A DNA stretch of 64,000 nt from Deltaproteobacteria bacterium Ga0077539 (GTDB lineage: Bacteria; Myxococcota_A; Polyangia; Polyangiales; Ga0077539): the NCBI GenBank assembly GCA_001465015.1, contig LNEO01000150.1, positions 1 through 64,000 of the forward strand. The letters run 5' to 3'. The stretch's first letter is position 1, and the number at the start of each line of letters is the position of its first letter. Below the pieces are notes generated by a model. That model ran no database searches. It saw only the letters and a list, made by a program, of their open reading frames with translations, and had not been told where the DNA came from. Position numbers and translations under genes: made by a program. Positions 35,296 through 42,557 of the stretch are shown here, piece by piece.

Positions 35296-35799
35296 TCAGC
35301 GGATGTTGTTGATCGCGTTCTTCGACATCTCGTGGCGCGCGTGCATGACGTTCGAGAGGGCGGTGTAGCGGCGGTTCTCTTCGCTCATCGCCTCTTGTAG
35401 CCGCAGCATTCGCATCGACATCTCTTGCCCGCGCGTGAGCGGGTCGTCTGTCCCCGTGATGCCCGCGGCGCTGGCAGCGCCGTTGGTCCCTGCCCCAACG
35501 GGACCGCCTTCAGGAGAAACCGCGCCGCTCGCGCTCGACGCCCCACCACCGAGGCCCGACGCCCCGAGGCTCGGCGCGGCCGGGGTCCCCGAGTCGCCGC
35601 CGATCCCCGCCCCGCGCAGCGCCGCGGCCGCCATGTCCATCCCCGGAACGTGCGAAACCGCCGCGATCGCCGCCCTCACCACCACCTGACCACCGCGAGC
35701 GAGCGCCTCGCTGAACTGCCTCCCCGCTGGCGGCGGCGTGACCCGCTGCGCTGTCTGTTGAACCACCACGTTGACCCTCGTTCGATCGACCGTGCTCAT
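35296..35799 (-). CDS. Small Gly/Ala/Ser-rich protein with helical C-terminus
   Basis: 167 residues from ATG 35799, with AAGGAG 11 nt upstream. N-terminal SALAR-type helical segment (FSEALARGGQVVVRAAIAAV), then a low-complexity linker (GGASSASGAVSPEGGPVGAG). The C-terminal ~50 residues are strongly helical and polar (RMLRLQEAMSEENRRYTALSNVMHARHEMSKNAINNIR). No signal peptide. It resembles exported filament- or needle-like subunits in general layout, but I cannot assign it to a secretion system. The repeat block begins 7 bp after its stop, and it is divergent from folE. Confidence 0.65.
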   Translation of the reverse strand: MSTVDRTRVNVVVQQTAQRVTPPPAGRQFSEALARGGQVVVRAAIAAVSHVPGMDMAAAALRGAGIGGDSGTPAAPSLGASGLGGGASSASGAVSPEGGPVGAGTNGAASAAGITGTDDPLTRGQEMSMRMLRLQEAMSEENRRYTALSNVMHARHEMSKNAINNIR

Positions 35800-35897
35800 C
35801 GTGAACACCACTCCTTCTGCCCCTTGGGCGGGCCCTTCATCGCCCGCTCGGTCGGGGTGTTGCGCGATCGAGAAAATATTTTTTCCACCGCACCTGC

Positions 35898-35903
35898 TAC
35901 CCT
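35898..35903 (+). promoter_or_regulatory. Candidate -10 element TACCCT before folE
   Basis: GCTACCCTC ends 13 bp before the GTG start. An A/T tract (GAAAATATTTTTTCC, about 35871-35885) lies just upstream and may help the divergent promoters open. There is no clear -35 box. Confidence 0.3.
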
Positions 35904-35916
35904 CGCCAACACTTCA

Positions 35917-36531
35917 GTGAGCGACTCTTTGCCCATCGACCCGGCCGCCGCCCGCGCCGCCATTCGCGCGCTGCTCCGCGCGGTCGGAGCGCCGCTCGAG
36001 TCCGACCCCGAGCTCGCCGAGACCCCCGAGCGCGTCGCCGACATGCTCCTCAACGAGCTGCTCGACGGGTACCGAGTGGACGTTCCGGCGCTCTTGCGCG
36101 ACGGGGTGAGCGCCAGCGAGCCAGGGCTCGTCCTGTTGCGAGACGTGCGCTTCACCTTCGTGTGCCCCCACCATTTGTTGCCCTCCGTCGGGCGGGCGCA
36201 CATCGGCTACCTTCCGGGCCCTCGGGTCGTCGGCCTCGGGACCATCGTCAAGCTCGTCGAGGCCTTCGCCCACCGCCTCGTATTGCAAGAGACCCTCGGA
36301 CAAAACGTCGTCGACGCGCTGGTCGAGCACCTGTCTGCGCGCGGAGCGGCCATCGTGATCCGCGGATCGCACGCGTGCTTGAGCGCGCGCGGCCAGCAAC
36401 AACGGGACGCCACGGTGATCAGCACCGCGTTCGCTGGGACGCTCGCGGACGGCGCCGAGCGCGACGCGTTCTTTCGCGCGTTGAGCGCGTTCGATCCGGC
36501 CGAACTCTTTCGGTCACAGAGCGAGCCATGA
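35917..36531 (+). CDS. folE: GTP cyclohydrolase I
   Basis: 204 residues from GTG 35917. Zinc ligands Cys83 and His86 in FVCPHHLLP, and Cys154 in SHACLSARG, match the enzyme. GRAHIGYLPGPRVVGL and VKLVEAFAHRLVLQETL are typical FolE segments. It converts GTP to dihydroneopterin triphosphate for folate/tetrahydrobiopterin or queuosine synthesis. It ends ~125 bp before the SDR gene. Confidence 0.95.
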   Translation: MSDSLPIDPAAARAAIRALLRAVGAPLESDPELAETPERVADMLLNELLDGYRVDVPALLRDGVSASEPGLVLLRDVRFTFVCPHHLLPSVGRAHIGYLPGPRVVGLGTIVKLVEAFAHRLVLQETLGQNVVDALVEHLSARGAAIVIRGSHACLSARGQQQRDATVISTAFAGTLADGAERDAFFRALSAFDPAELFRSQSEP

Positions 36532-36581
36532 CCCTAAACCACGCCACAATTGAACGGCGTAGAAAACAGGGGAGCGTCGGC

Positions 36582-36597
36582 CGTGCACAAGTGCACG
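36582..36597. promoter_or_regulatory. Perfect inverted repeat CGTGCAC-AA-GTGCACG
   Basis: Seven-base arms with a two-base centre lie 59 bp upstream of the SDR start, in the 124-bp gap after folE. It could be an operator or a small hairpin. Confidence 0.4.
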
Positions 36598-36655
36598 AAA
36601 CCGTTGAACTCGAGTCAACCCGCCACGAATCCAGCGAGAAATGCAGGGCGATCGA

Positions 36656-37366
36656 ATGAGTGGCGGGCTCGATCGTCGATTCGACGCCGTGATCACCGGA
36701 GCGAGCCGCGGCATCGGCCTCGCGTTCGCGGCCCGCACCCTGGCGCGCGGCGGGCGCGTCGTGCTCTGCGCCCGCGGCGAAGAAGAGCTCTCGCGAGCGT
36801 GCGCCGAGCTCGAGTCATCCCACGGAAAATCGCGCGTCCACGCGGTTTGCTGCGACGTGTCCCACGAAGACGAAGTGGCGCTGCTCCAACGAGAGAGCGA
36901 GCAGTTCTTCGGCGGACCGCCCTTCGCAGTGGTCAACAACGCCGGGACCGTCGAGCGCGCCGCGGTGCACGAGATGGACACCGCCCTGTGGCAGCGCGTG
37001 ATGGGCGTCAACGTGACGGGCGCGTTCTTCGTCTCGCGGGCCTTTCTCAAGGCGATGCGAGACGCGCAGCGCGGGCGCGTGATCTTCGTCTCGAGCATCT
37101 CTGGCACCCTCGGAACGCCCCGCGCCAGCGCCTACAACGCCTCCAAGTGGGCCATGATCGGCCTGATGAAATCGCTCGCCGAAGAGTCGCGCGAGGCCAA
37201 CGTTCAATCCATGGCCGTATTGCCCGGCAGCGTCGACACCCGCATGCTCGCGGGCTCGGGGTTCGAGCCGCAAATGACCGCCGACGACGTCGCCAAGACG
37301 ATCGAATTCGTCGCCTTCGACGCCCCGGCCGCGATGACCGGGAGCGCTGTCGAAGTGTTCGGCTGA
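36656..37366 (+). CDS. Short-chain dehydrogenase/reductase
   Basis: 236 residues from ATG 36656, with AGGG about 7 nt before it (an ATG at 36641 is possible). The Rossmann NAD(P) motif TGASRGIG, the NNAG segment and YNASK catalytic Tyr-Lys pair with an upstream Ser (SSISG) are all present. It oxidises or reduces an alcohol/ketone; the substrate is unknown. It is the first of four co-directional genes (SDR, LON-domain, YajQ, hotdog thioesterase). Confidence 0.9.
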   Translation: MSGGLDRRFDAVITGASRGIGLAFAARTLARGGRVVLCARGEEELSRACAELESSHGKSRVHAVCCDVSHEDEVALLQRESEQFFGGPPFAVVNNAGTVERAAVHEMDTALWQRVMGVNVTGAFFVSRAFLKAMRDAQRGRVIFVSSISGTLGTPRASAYNASKWAMIGLMKSLAEESREANVQSMAVLPGSVDTRMLAGSGFEPQMTADDVAKTIEFVAFDAPAAMTGSAVEVFG

Positions 37367-37397
37367 CCGATCGCGGTGGCGCAAGAGAGCGCCCTGC

Positions 37398-37403
37398 TAC
37401 ACT
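37398..37403 (+). promoter_or_regulatory. Candidate -10 element TACACT
   Basis: TACACT in a GC-rich background ends 10 bp before the ATG of the LON-domain gene, with no recognisable -35 box. The same GCTA-type hexamer recurs before other genes in the window. Confidence 0.35.
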
Positions 37404-37413
37404 CCCCCGCTCG

Positions 37414-38079
37414 ATGCTCAGTGATCCTTCACAGCGGGTTCCGCTCGAATCGCTGCCGGTGTTTCCGCTGCCCAACGCCGTGCTCTTTCCCGATCAGCGA
37501 ATGCCGCTGCACATCTTCGAGCCGCGCTATCGGCAGATGGTCCGCGACGCGCTCGAGTCGCGCCCCTTCATCGTGTTGTCGCAGCTCGAGCAAGACAGCA
37601 AAGACGACCCGCCGCGGTTCGCCTCGATCGCCACCATCGGCAGGATCACCGCGCACCAGCGGCTCAGCGACGGGCGGTTCAACATCGTCCTCGAAGGAAT
37701 GGTCCGCGCCCGTCTCGAAGAGGTCCCCAGCGACAAGATGTACCGCCTCGTTCGAGCCGCCCCCATCCTCGAGCCGCAAGGGGACGAGGCGGACGCGCCA
37801 GCCTCGGACCGGATGGCCTTGGTGTCCCTGGTGAGCCGCGTCATGCAAAAGGCCCGCGAGCGAGCGCCGGACCTCGAGTTCGTCCTGCCCGAAGGGGTGA
37901 CCGCGGCCAGGCTCGCCTTCCTCGTCGCGGACAAATTGCTGGTCGAGGGCTCGGCGCGCCAGCGCGTGCTGGAGGCCACCGACACCGACACCCGCCTGCG
38001 CCGATGCGCCGAGGGCGTCGCGGCCCTGCTCAGCGACATCGCCCCACGAGACATGAGTGATGCCCGGCGCTGGAGTTGA
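37414..38079 (+). CDS. LON substrate-binding domain protein
   Basis: 221 residues. LON N-terminal domain signature: LPVFPLPNAVLFPDQRMPLHIFEPRYRQMVRDAL, then a beta-rich body and a helical tail (RQRVLEATDTDTRLRRCAEGVAALLSDI). No protease domain is attached, so it is the stand-alone LON-N family, thought to bind peptides or to serve as a substrate adaptor. It is 47 bp after the SDR gene. Confidence 0.9.
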   Translation: MLSDPSQRVPLESLPVFPLPNAVLFPDQRMPLHIFEPRYRQMVRDALESRPFIVLSQLEQDSKDDPPRFASIATIGRITAHQRLSDGRFNIVLEGMVRARLEEVPSDKMYRLVRAAPILEPQGDEADAPASDRMALVSLVSRVMQKARERAPDLEFVLPEGVTAARLAFLVADKLLVEGSARQRVLEATDTDTRLRRCAEGVAALLSDIAPRDMSDARRWS

Positions 38080-38103
38080 TACGATCCCTCCCAGCACACA
38101 GCC

Positions 38104-38589
38104 ATGCCGTCGTTCGACGTCGTTTCGAAGGTCAACTGGGCAGAGGTCGACAACGCCCTCAACCAGGTCAAAAAAGAGCTCGCGCAGCGCTACGACTTCA
38201 AGGACACCGGAGCCAATATCGAGAAGACCAAAGAGGGGCTGGTCCTCACGGCCAACTCCGAGGGTCGCGTCGAAGCAGCGCTCGAGGTGGTCAAGGACAA
38301 GCTCGTCAAGCGACACGTCTCGCTCAAGCACATCGATCCCCAGACCGCCCAGCCCGCGGGCGGCAGCACCTTTCGCCAGCTCATCAAGGTGAAAGAGGGC
38401 ATCGATCGCGACCACGCGCGCAAGGTCATCGACGCCGTCAAAGCCTCGAAGATCAAAGTGCAGGCCGCGATCCACGACGACACCGTCCGCATCTCCGGAA
38501 AGAACCGCGACGACCTGCAGTCCACGATCGCGCTCTTGCGCGGAATCGAGCTCGACATCGAGCTGCAGTTTCAGAACTTTCGCGAGTAG
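38104..38589 (+). CDS. YajQ-family nucleotide-binding protein
   Basis: 161 residues, the length of YajQ. Start PSFDVVSKVNWAEVDNALNQVKKELAQRYDFKDT, and later VLTANSEGRVEAALEVVKDKLVKRHVSLKHID and IKVQAAIHDDTVRISGKNRDDLQ. YajQ-type proteins bind cyclic di-GMP in some bacteria. It is 24 bp after the LON-domain gene. Confidence 0.95.
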   Translation: MPSFDVVSKVNWAEVDNALNQVKKELAQRYDFKDTGANIEKTKEGLVLTANSEGRVEAALEVVKDKLVKRHVSLKHIDPQTAQPAGGSTFRQLIKVKEGIDRDHARKVIDAVKASKIKVQAAIHDDTVRISGKNRDDLQSTIALLRGIELDIELQFQNFRE

Positions 38590-38602
38590 GGATCGTAGGT
38601 CG

Positions 38603-39085
38603 TTGAGCGCAGAAGAGCTTCTCGACGGGTCGATCTTCGGCCCCGACTCTCCGTGCTTCGGCTGCGCGCCAGGGCACCCGATCGGCTTTCACCTGTCCTT
38701 CGTGAAGAAGGGCGATGCGATCGAGACGACCTTCGTGCCCGGCACACAATATCAAGGGCCGCCGGGCATCATGCACGGAGGGCTCGTGACCGCGCTCGCC
38801 GACGAGCTCGCCGCCTGGGCCATCATCGGCCTGAAGGGCCAGTTCGGCTTCACGACGAGCATCGAGGCCAGGCTCGCGGGCGCCGTTCGCGTCGGGCAGC
38901 CCGTGACCGGGACGGCGCGCATCACCAAGGACCTTCGTCGCATCGTCGAGGTCGAAGCCGCGCTCTCTCAGAGCGGAGCCTTGGTGTACACCGCGCGCTT
39001 CAAGTTCGTCGTGCTCGACAAGGCGGGGGCCGAGCGGCTCCTCGGCGGGCCGCTCCCCGAGTCGTGGCAGCGCTTCGCGCGATGA
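38603..39085 (+). CDS. Hotdog-fold thioesterase (PaaI-like)
   Basis: 160 residues from TTG 38603. Cys pair CFGCAPGHPIGFHLSF near the N-terminus, then the hotdog core GIMHGGLVTALADELAAWAIIGL and GQPVTGTARITKDLR. The family hydrolyses acyl-CoA thioesters. TTG is the only good start and has AGG before it, 13 bp after yajQ. It converges with the lipoprotein gene at 39087, the two ends being separated by a single base. Confidence 0.85.
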   Translation: MSAEELLDGSIFGPDSPCFGCAPGHPIGFHLSFVKKGDAIETTFVPGTQYQGPPGIMHGGLVTALADELAAWAIIGLKGQFGFTTSIEARLAGAVRVGQPVTGTARITKDLRRIVEVEAALSQSGALVYTARFKFVVLDKAGAERLLGGPLPESWQRFAR

Positions 39086-39086
39086 G

Positions 39087-39752
39087 TCAACGAACGCGCT
39101 GCGAGGACACCGGGGCGAGCGCGCTCGGCCGCTTCTCTGCCGTGCACATGTCGTTGTCCGCGGGACGCTGACCGAAGCGCAACGCGTCTCCCTCGACGCT
39201 CACGAGGTCGTAGTCCTGACCGCACGCGGCGATGGGCCTCTGCCCCAACCCCGCGCATCCCGACGCGCCGATGTCCCGCGCGACGCCGACCTCGAAGGGG
39301 CCGGTGCACATGGGAAGGCCGCTCAGAAAGCCAACCGCGCCCGCGCTGTGCGCGGTGACCGTCTTGCGCGTAAAGCGAAAGACCGCGTCGTACGCGCTGC
39401 TCACCTGCGCGCTGCGAGCGCCGAGCTCGTAGGGCCCTTCGATGTGCACGGTCACCATGCGCGTCGCGCACGCAGGCTCGGCGTAGGTGACGTAGTCGAG
39501 CTTCCACTCGGAGGCGGTAAACTCGAAGTCGAGCGAGAAGCCCCCGCCCGAGCCGTTGGGAGTGCAGGCGTTGCGCCAGCGACCGGAGAGATCCAGCGCG
39601 GCCGAGCCGTCACCGCCGGAGGATCGAACGTCGCTGCTCGTCGCGCCATCGCCGCTGTTGTTGTTGCTGCTGCCGGCCGAGCCGCAGGCGGTGACGAGCG
39701 ACGCTGCAATGGCGAGGGAGAGCGCTGTGTTCTTGTGCGTTGGGTTGCGCAT
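39087..39752 (-). CDS. Lipoprotein of unknown function
   Basis: 221 residues from ATG 39752, with AGGACA shortly before it. Signal peptide with SLVTAC lipobox, then a Ser/Asn/Gly-rich stretch (AGSSNNNSGDGATS). A beta-rich mature domain follows with seven Cys that may form disulphides. No function is apparent. It is divergent from the LysR gene. Confidence 0.75.
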   Translation of the reverse strand: MRNPTHKNTALSLAIAASLVTACGSAGSSNNNSGDGATSSDVRSSGGDGSAALDLSGRWRNACTPNGSGGGFSLDFEFTASEWKLDYVTYAEPACATRMVTVHIEGPYELGARSAQVSSAYDAVFRFTRKTVTAHSAGAVGFLSGLPMCTGPFEVGVARDIGASGCAGLGQRPIAACGQDYDLVSVEGDALRFGQRPADNDMCTAEKRPSALAPVSSQRVR

Positions 39753-39851
39753 GATGGTTGTCCTGTCGAGAAGGGGGGCTTCGTGAGCGCTGAGGACCTT
39801 TCGAGCACCCAGCGAGTGAGCCGATCCTGTGCTCGGGGCCCCTCGACGTCC

Positions 39852-39888
39852 ATGCAAGATAGCGCATACCATCGTTGCGATATTGCAT
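39852..39888. promoter_or_regulatory. Imperfect dyad overlapping the LysR start
   Basis: ATGCAAGATAGC (39852-39863) and GCGATATTGCAT (39877-39888) match in 10 of 12 positions when inverted, a T-N11-A-type layout as used by LysR regulators. The right arm includes the first two bases of the ATG at 39887, which is consistent with autorepression. Confidence 0.4.
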
Positions 39889-40792
39889 GGCTCGCCCCCG
39901 CAGCAAGCTCGATTGGAACGACCTCCATCTCGCCGTGGTCCTCGCCGAGACCCGCACGTTGAGCGCGGCGGCGCGCAAGCTCGGCGTGAACCAATCGACC
40001 GCATCGCGTCGGCTGGCGGCGCTCGAAGCGAGCGTGGGCGCCGCGCTCTTTCTTCGCGGCGCGCAGGGCTACATCGCGACGGCCGCTGGCGAGCGGCTGC
40101 TCACGCGGGTCAGGGAGCTCGCGACGCAGATCGAAGGGCTCGAGCGCTCGGTGGCGATCGCTGAAAACGAGGTGCGCGGCGTCGTTCGCGTGGCGCTCAC
40201 GGAGATCTCCGCGAGCCAGCTCCTCGAGCACACGATCGGCGCGCTCGCCGAGAGGTACCCCGAGCTCGTCGTCGAGCTGGTGGTGAGCTACGGCCGCGCG
40301 GATCTGTCCCGCGGAGAGGCGGACATCGCCGTGCGGATGGTTCCGCCCGAGACCGCGGACCTGTCTCGAAAGAAGCTCGGGAGCATGCAGTTCGGGCTCT
40401 ACGCGTCGCGCGAGTACCTCGCCACGCGGGGAGCGCCTAAGCACCGCGACGACCTTCGGCGCTTCGATGTCATCGTGGGGTGTCGCGACGTCGCGTCGGG
40501 CCCCGAAGCGCGGTGGCTCGGAGACGATCTGCGCGGCGGACGAGCGGCGGTTCGCGTGAGCTCGATGCGCGTGATCGCCCGCGCGTGCGCGGAGGGTCAC
40601 GGGCTCGCCGTGCTGTCGAACATGACCGCGTCGGTCGAAGAGAAGCTCGCGTTGGTCCACGAGATTCCAGAGATTCCCGTGAGGGATGTCTGGCTCGTGT
40701 CGCACCGAGACACGAGCTCGGTCGCCCGCGTCCGCGCCGTGTCCAACGCGATCTACGACGACCTTCGCGCGAGGCTTCGGCGCGGCGGCTGA
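39887..40792 (+). CDS. LysR-family transcriptional regulator
   Basis: 301 residues from ATG 39887 (a TTG 12 bases earlier is possible). Winged HTH at the N-terminus: DLHLAVVLAETRTLSAAARKLGVNQSTASRRLAALE, followed by a LysR effector domain (GRADLSRGEADIAVRMVPP, GYG-type beta strands). It is closer to the VirR/NrsR/AphB-like LysR group. It lies divergent from a lipoprotein gene that it may control. Confidence 0.92.
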   Translation: MARPRSKLDWNDLHLAVVLAETRTLSAAARKLGVNQSTASRRLAALEASVGAALFLRGAQGYIATAAGERLLTRVRELATQIEGLERSVAIAENEVRGVVRVALTEISASQLLEHTIGALAERYPELVVELVVSYGRADLSRGEADIAVRMVPPETADLSRKKLGSMQFGLYASREYLATRGAPKHRDDLRRFDVIVGCRDVASGPEARWLGDDLRGGRAAVRVSSMRVIARACAEGHGLAVLSNMTASVEEKLALVHEIPEIPVRDVWLVSHRDTSSVARVRAVSNAIYDDLRARLRRGG

Positions 40793-40898
40793 GCCCCGTT
40801 CGGGTCGCTCCTTCGCGCTCGTGGCCGTCGGTGTTACCGTCGCCGACGTTCGGCGCTGACGCCGACGATCCCTTAGAGGCCTCGAGGAAGCACCCACC

Positions 40899-41525
40899 GT
40901 GAGCGAAGCGAAGAAGAGCGGCAAGAGACCGGCTCCCAAGAAGAAGGCGACAACAAAGAAGGCGAGCTCGTCCAAGAGCAGCGCTCGGCCGAGCGGCAAA
41001 GGCAGCGCGAAGCCCGCACCGAAGAAGCCCTCGAGCAAGGGAGCAGCGAAGCTCACCAAGAAGACCCGCACGTCGCTGCCGCCGCCGGCGATCGCCAACG
41101 GGACCGCCATTCGCCGCGCCGAGAGCCGCAAGCTCGCGCTCGAGCTCGTGGCCGCGGGACTCGACAAGAAGGCCGAGCGCATCGAGGTCATCGACGTCGC
41201 CGAGCGCGTGGACTACGCGGATTATGTGGTGCTCATGTCCGGACGCTCGGACGTGCAGCTCGCGGCCATCGCGCAGTCCGTCGAAGACGCCCTCAAGAAG
41301 CACGGAAAGCACCCGCAGCTCGACGGTCGCCGCGGCGCGGCCTGGATCGTCTTGGACTGCGGCGACGTCTGGGTGCACGCGTTCTTGGAAGACGCGCGCA
41401 AGTACTACGACATCGAGGGGCTCTGGATGGACGCGCCGCGCGTCGACCTGCCCAAGGACATGGCCCCCAAGCGTACGTCGCTTCTTCCGCCGCCCTCCGA
41501 GAGCGACGCCGAAGACGATCGCTGA
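40899..41525 (+). CDS. rsfS: Ribosomal silencing factor RsfS with basic N-terminal extension
   Basis: 208 residues from GTG 40899. The RsfS domain is at ~75-190 (KLALELVAAGLDKKAERIEVIDVAERVDYADYVVLMSGRSD, HPQLDGRRGAAWIVLDCGDVWVHAFLEDARKYYDIEGLW). RsfS binds L14 and blocks subunit joining under stress. The first ~65 residues (KKKATTKKASSSKSSA...KPAPKKPSSK) are a Lys/Ala/Ser/Pro tail of the histone-H1/AlgP type not found in most RsfS. It is followed 6 bp later by rlmH, the usual neighbour. Confidence 0.93.
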   Translation: MSEAKKSGKRPAPKKKATTKKASSSKSSARPSGKGSAKPAPKKPSSKGAAKLTKKTRTSLPPPAIANGTAIRRAESRKLALELVAAGLDKKAERIEVIDVAERVDYADYVVLMSGRSDVQLAAIAQSVEDALKKHGKHPQLDGRRGAAWIVLDCGDVWVHAFLEDARKYYDIEGLWMDAPRVDLPKDMAPKRTSLLPPPSESDAEDDR

Positions 41526-41531
41526 TCGCTC

Positions 41532-41987
41532 GTGAAGATCGTGATCGCGCCGGTGGGGAGGGCGAAAGAGCGCGAGCTACGCGCGCTCGTCGACGACTAC
41601 TACGCGCGAATCCGACGCTACGCACAGCTCGAAGAGATCGAGCTCGAAGACACGAAGCGACAGGACAAGCTCGTCGAAGCAGTCGACCGCGTTTTGTCTG
41701 CGCACAAGGGCCGCGCCGAGCTCGTCGCGCTCGAGGTGACAGGCAAGGCCTTCTCGAGCGAGCTCTTCGCGAAGAAGCTCGGAGAGCGGCTCGAGAGCGC
41801 GGCCGTTCCGGTGTTCGTGATCGGCGGGGCCGAGGGGATCCCGGACGCGCTGAGCGCTCGGGCCGCGTGGAAGGTCTCGCTGGGGCCGATGACCCTGCCC
41901 CACCGGCTGGCGCGGCTGATCCTCGCCGAACAAGTGTATCGAGCGTTCACGATTCTTCGGGGTGAGCCGTACGCCCGCGAGGGGTGA
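41532..41987 (+). CDS. rlmH: 23S rRNA pseudouridine-1915 methyltransferase RlmH
   Basis: 151 residues from GTG 41532. SPOUT knot segment FVIGGAEGIPDAL and LGPMTLPHRLARLILAEQVYRAFTILRGEPYA. The family normally ends PYH(R/K); here it ends PYAREG, so the conserved His near the C-terminus is replaced by Ala, which may lower activity or move the function. rsfS-rlmH is a classic pair. Confidence 0.93.
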   Translation: MKIVIAPVGRAKERELRALVDDYYARIRRYAQLEEIELEDTKRQDKLVEAVDRVLSAHKGRAELVALEVTGKAFSSELFAKKLGERLESAAVPVFVIGGAEGIPDALSARAAWKVSLGPMTLPHRLARLILAEQVYRAFTILRGEPYAREG

Positions 41988-42057
41988 TACAGTCGCGACC
42001 CGTTTTCGAGTCGACCGTCGACTCGCGCGCAACCCGCCAGACAAGTAGAGACCCGCT

Positions 42058-42534
42058 ATGGAGAACGTTTCGCAGGAGAACCTGGATCGGCTGAAGGCGT
42101 CCGCGTCCGCGTGGTTCGGTGACGTCGACCCGTCCCTCGGCACTGGCGCCATGATCGAGACGGCGTTCTTGATGGCCGCCGCCGACGGGACCCTCAGCGA
42201 CATCGAGCGCGAGCAGCTCGTCGCCACGATGGAGTACATCACGGACAAGAAGATCCCCCGCGACAAGCTCGACGAGACGATCGACCAGCTCCTCGAGGCG
42301 CTCTCGGCGGACGGCTGGGAGGCGCGCATCAACGCCGTCGCCTCGTCGCTGAGCGACGCGCTCGCGCGGCGCAACGCGTACCGCCTCGCGGCGGGCGTGT
42401 CGTTCATCGACGGCGAGGTGCAGCCCGAAGAAGCGCAGCTCTTTACGCTGCTGGCGCGGGCCTTCGAGATCCCCGAGACCGAGGCCGAAGCGATCCTCGT
42501 CGAGGTGCGCGACGAGCTCTTTCCCAAGAGCTGA
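42058..42534 (+). CDS. TerB-like protein
   Basis: 158 residues, all helical. TerB repeat-like segments: TAFLMAAADGTLSDIEREQLVATMEYI and AAGVSFIDGEVQPEEAQLFTLLARAFEI, each with D-G-x(2)-x-x-E patterns that may bind metal. TerB-like domains are found in tellurite-resistance and stress-response systems, and as scaffolds next to other modules. Here it stands alone between rlmH and a large convergent gene. Confidence 0.85.
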   Translation: MENVSQENLDRLKASASAWFGDVDPSLGTGAMIETAFLMAAADGTLSDIEREQLVATMEYITDKKIPRDKLDETIDQLLEALSADGWEARINAVASSLSDALARRNAYRLAAGVSFIDGEVQPEEAQLFTLLARAFEIPETEAEAILVEVRDELFPKS

Positions 42535-42557
42535 ACGCGCGCTCGATCACGCTGGGA

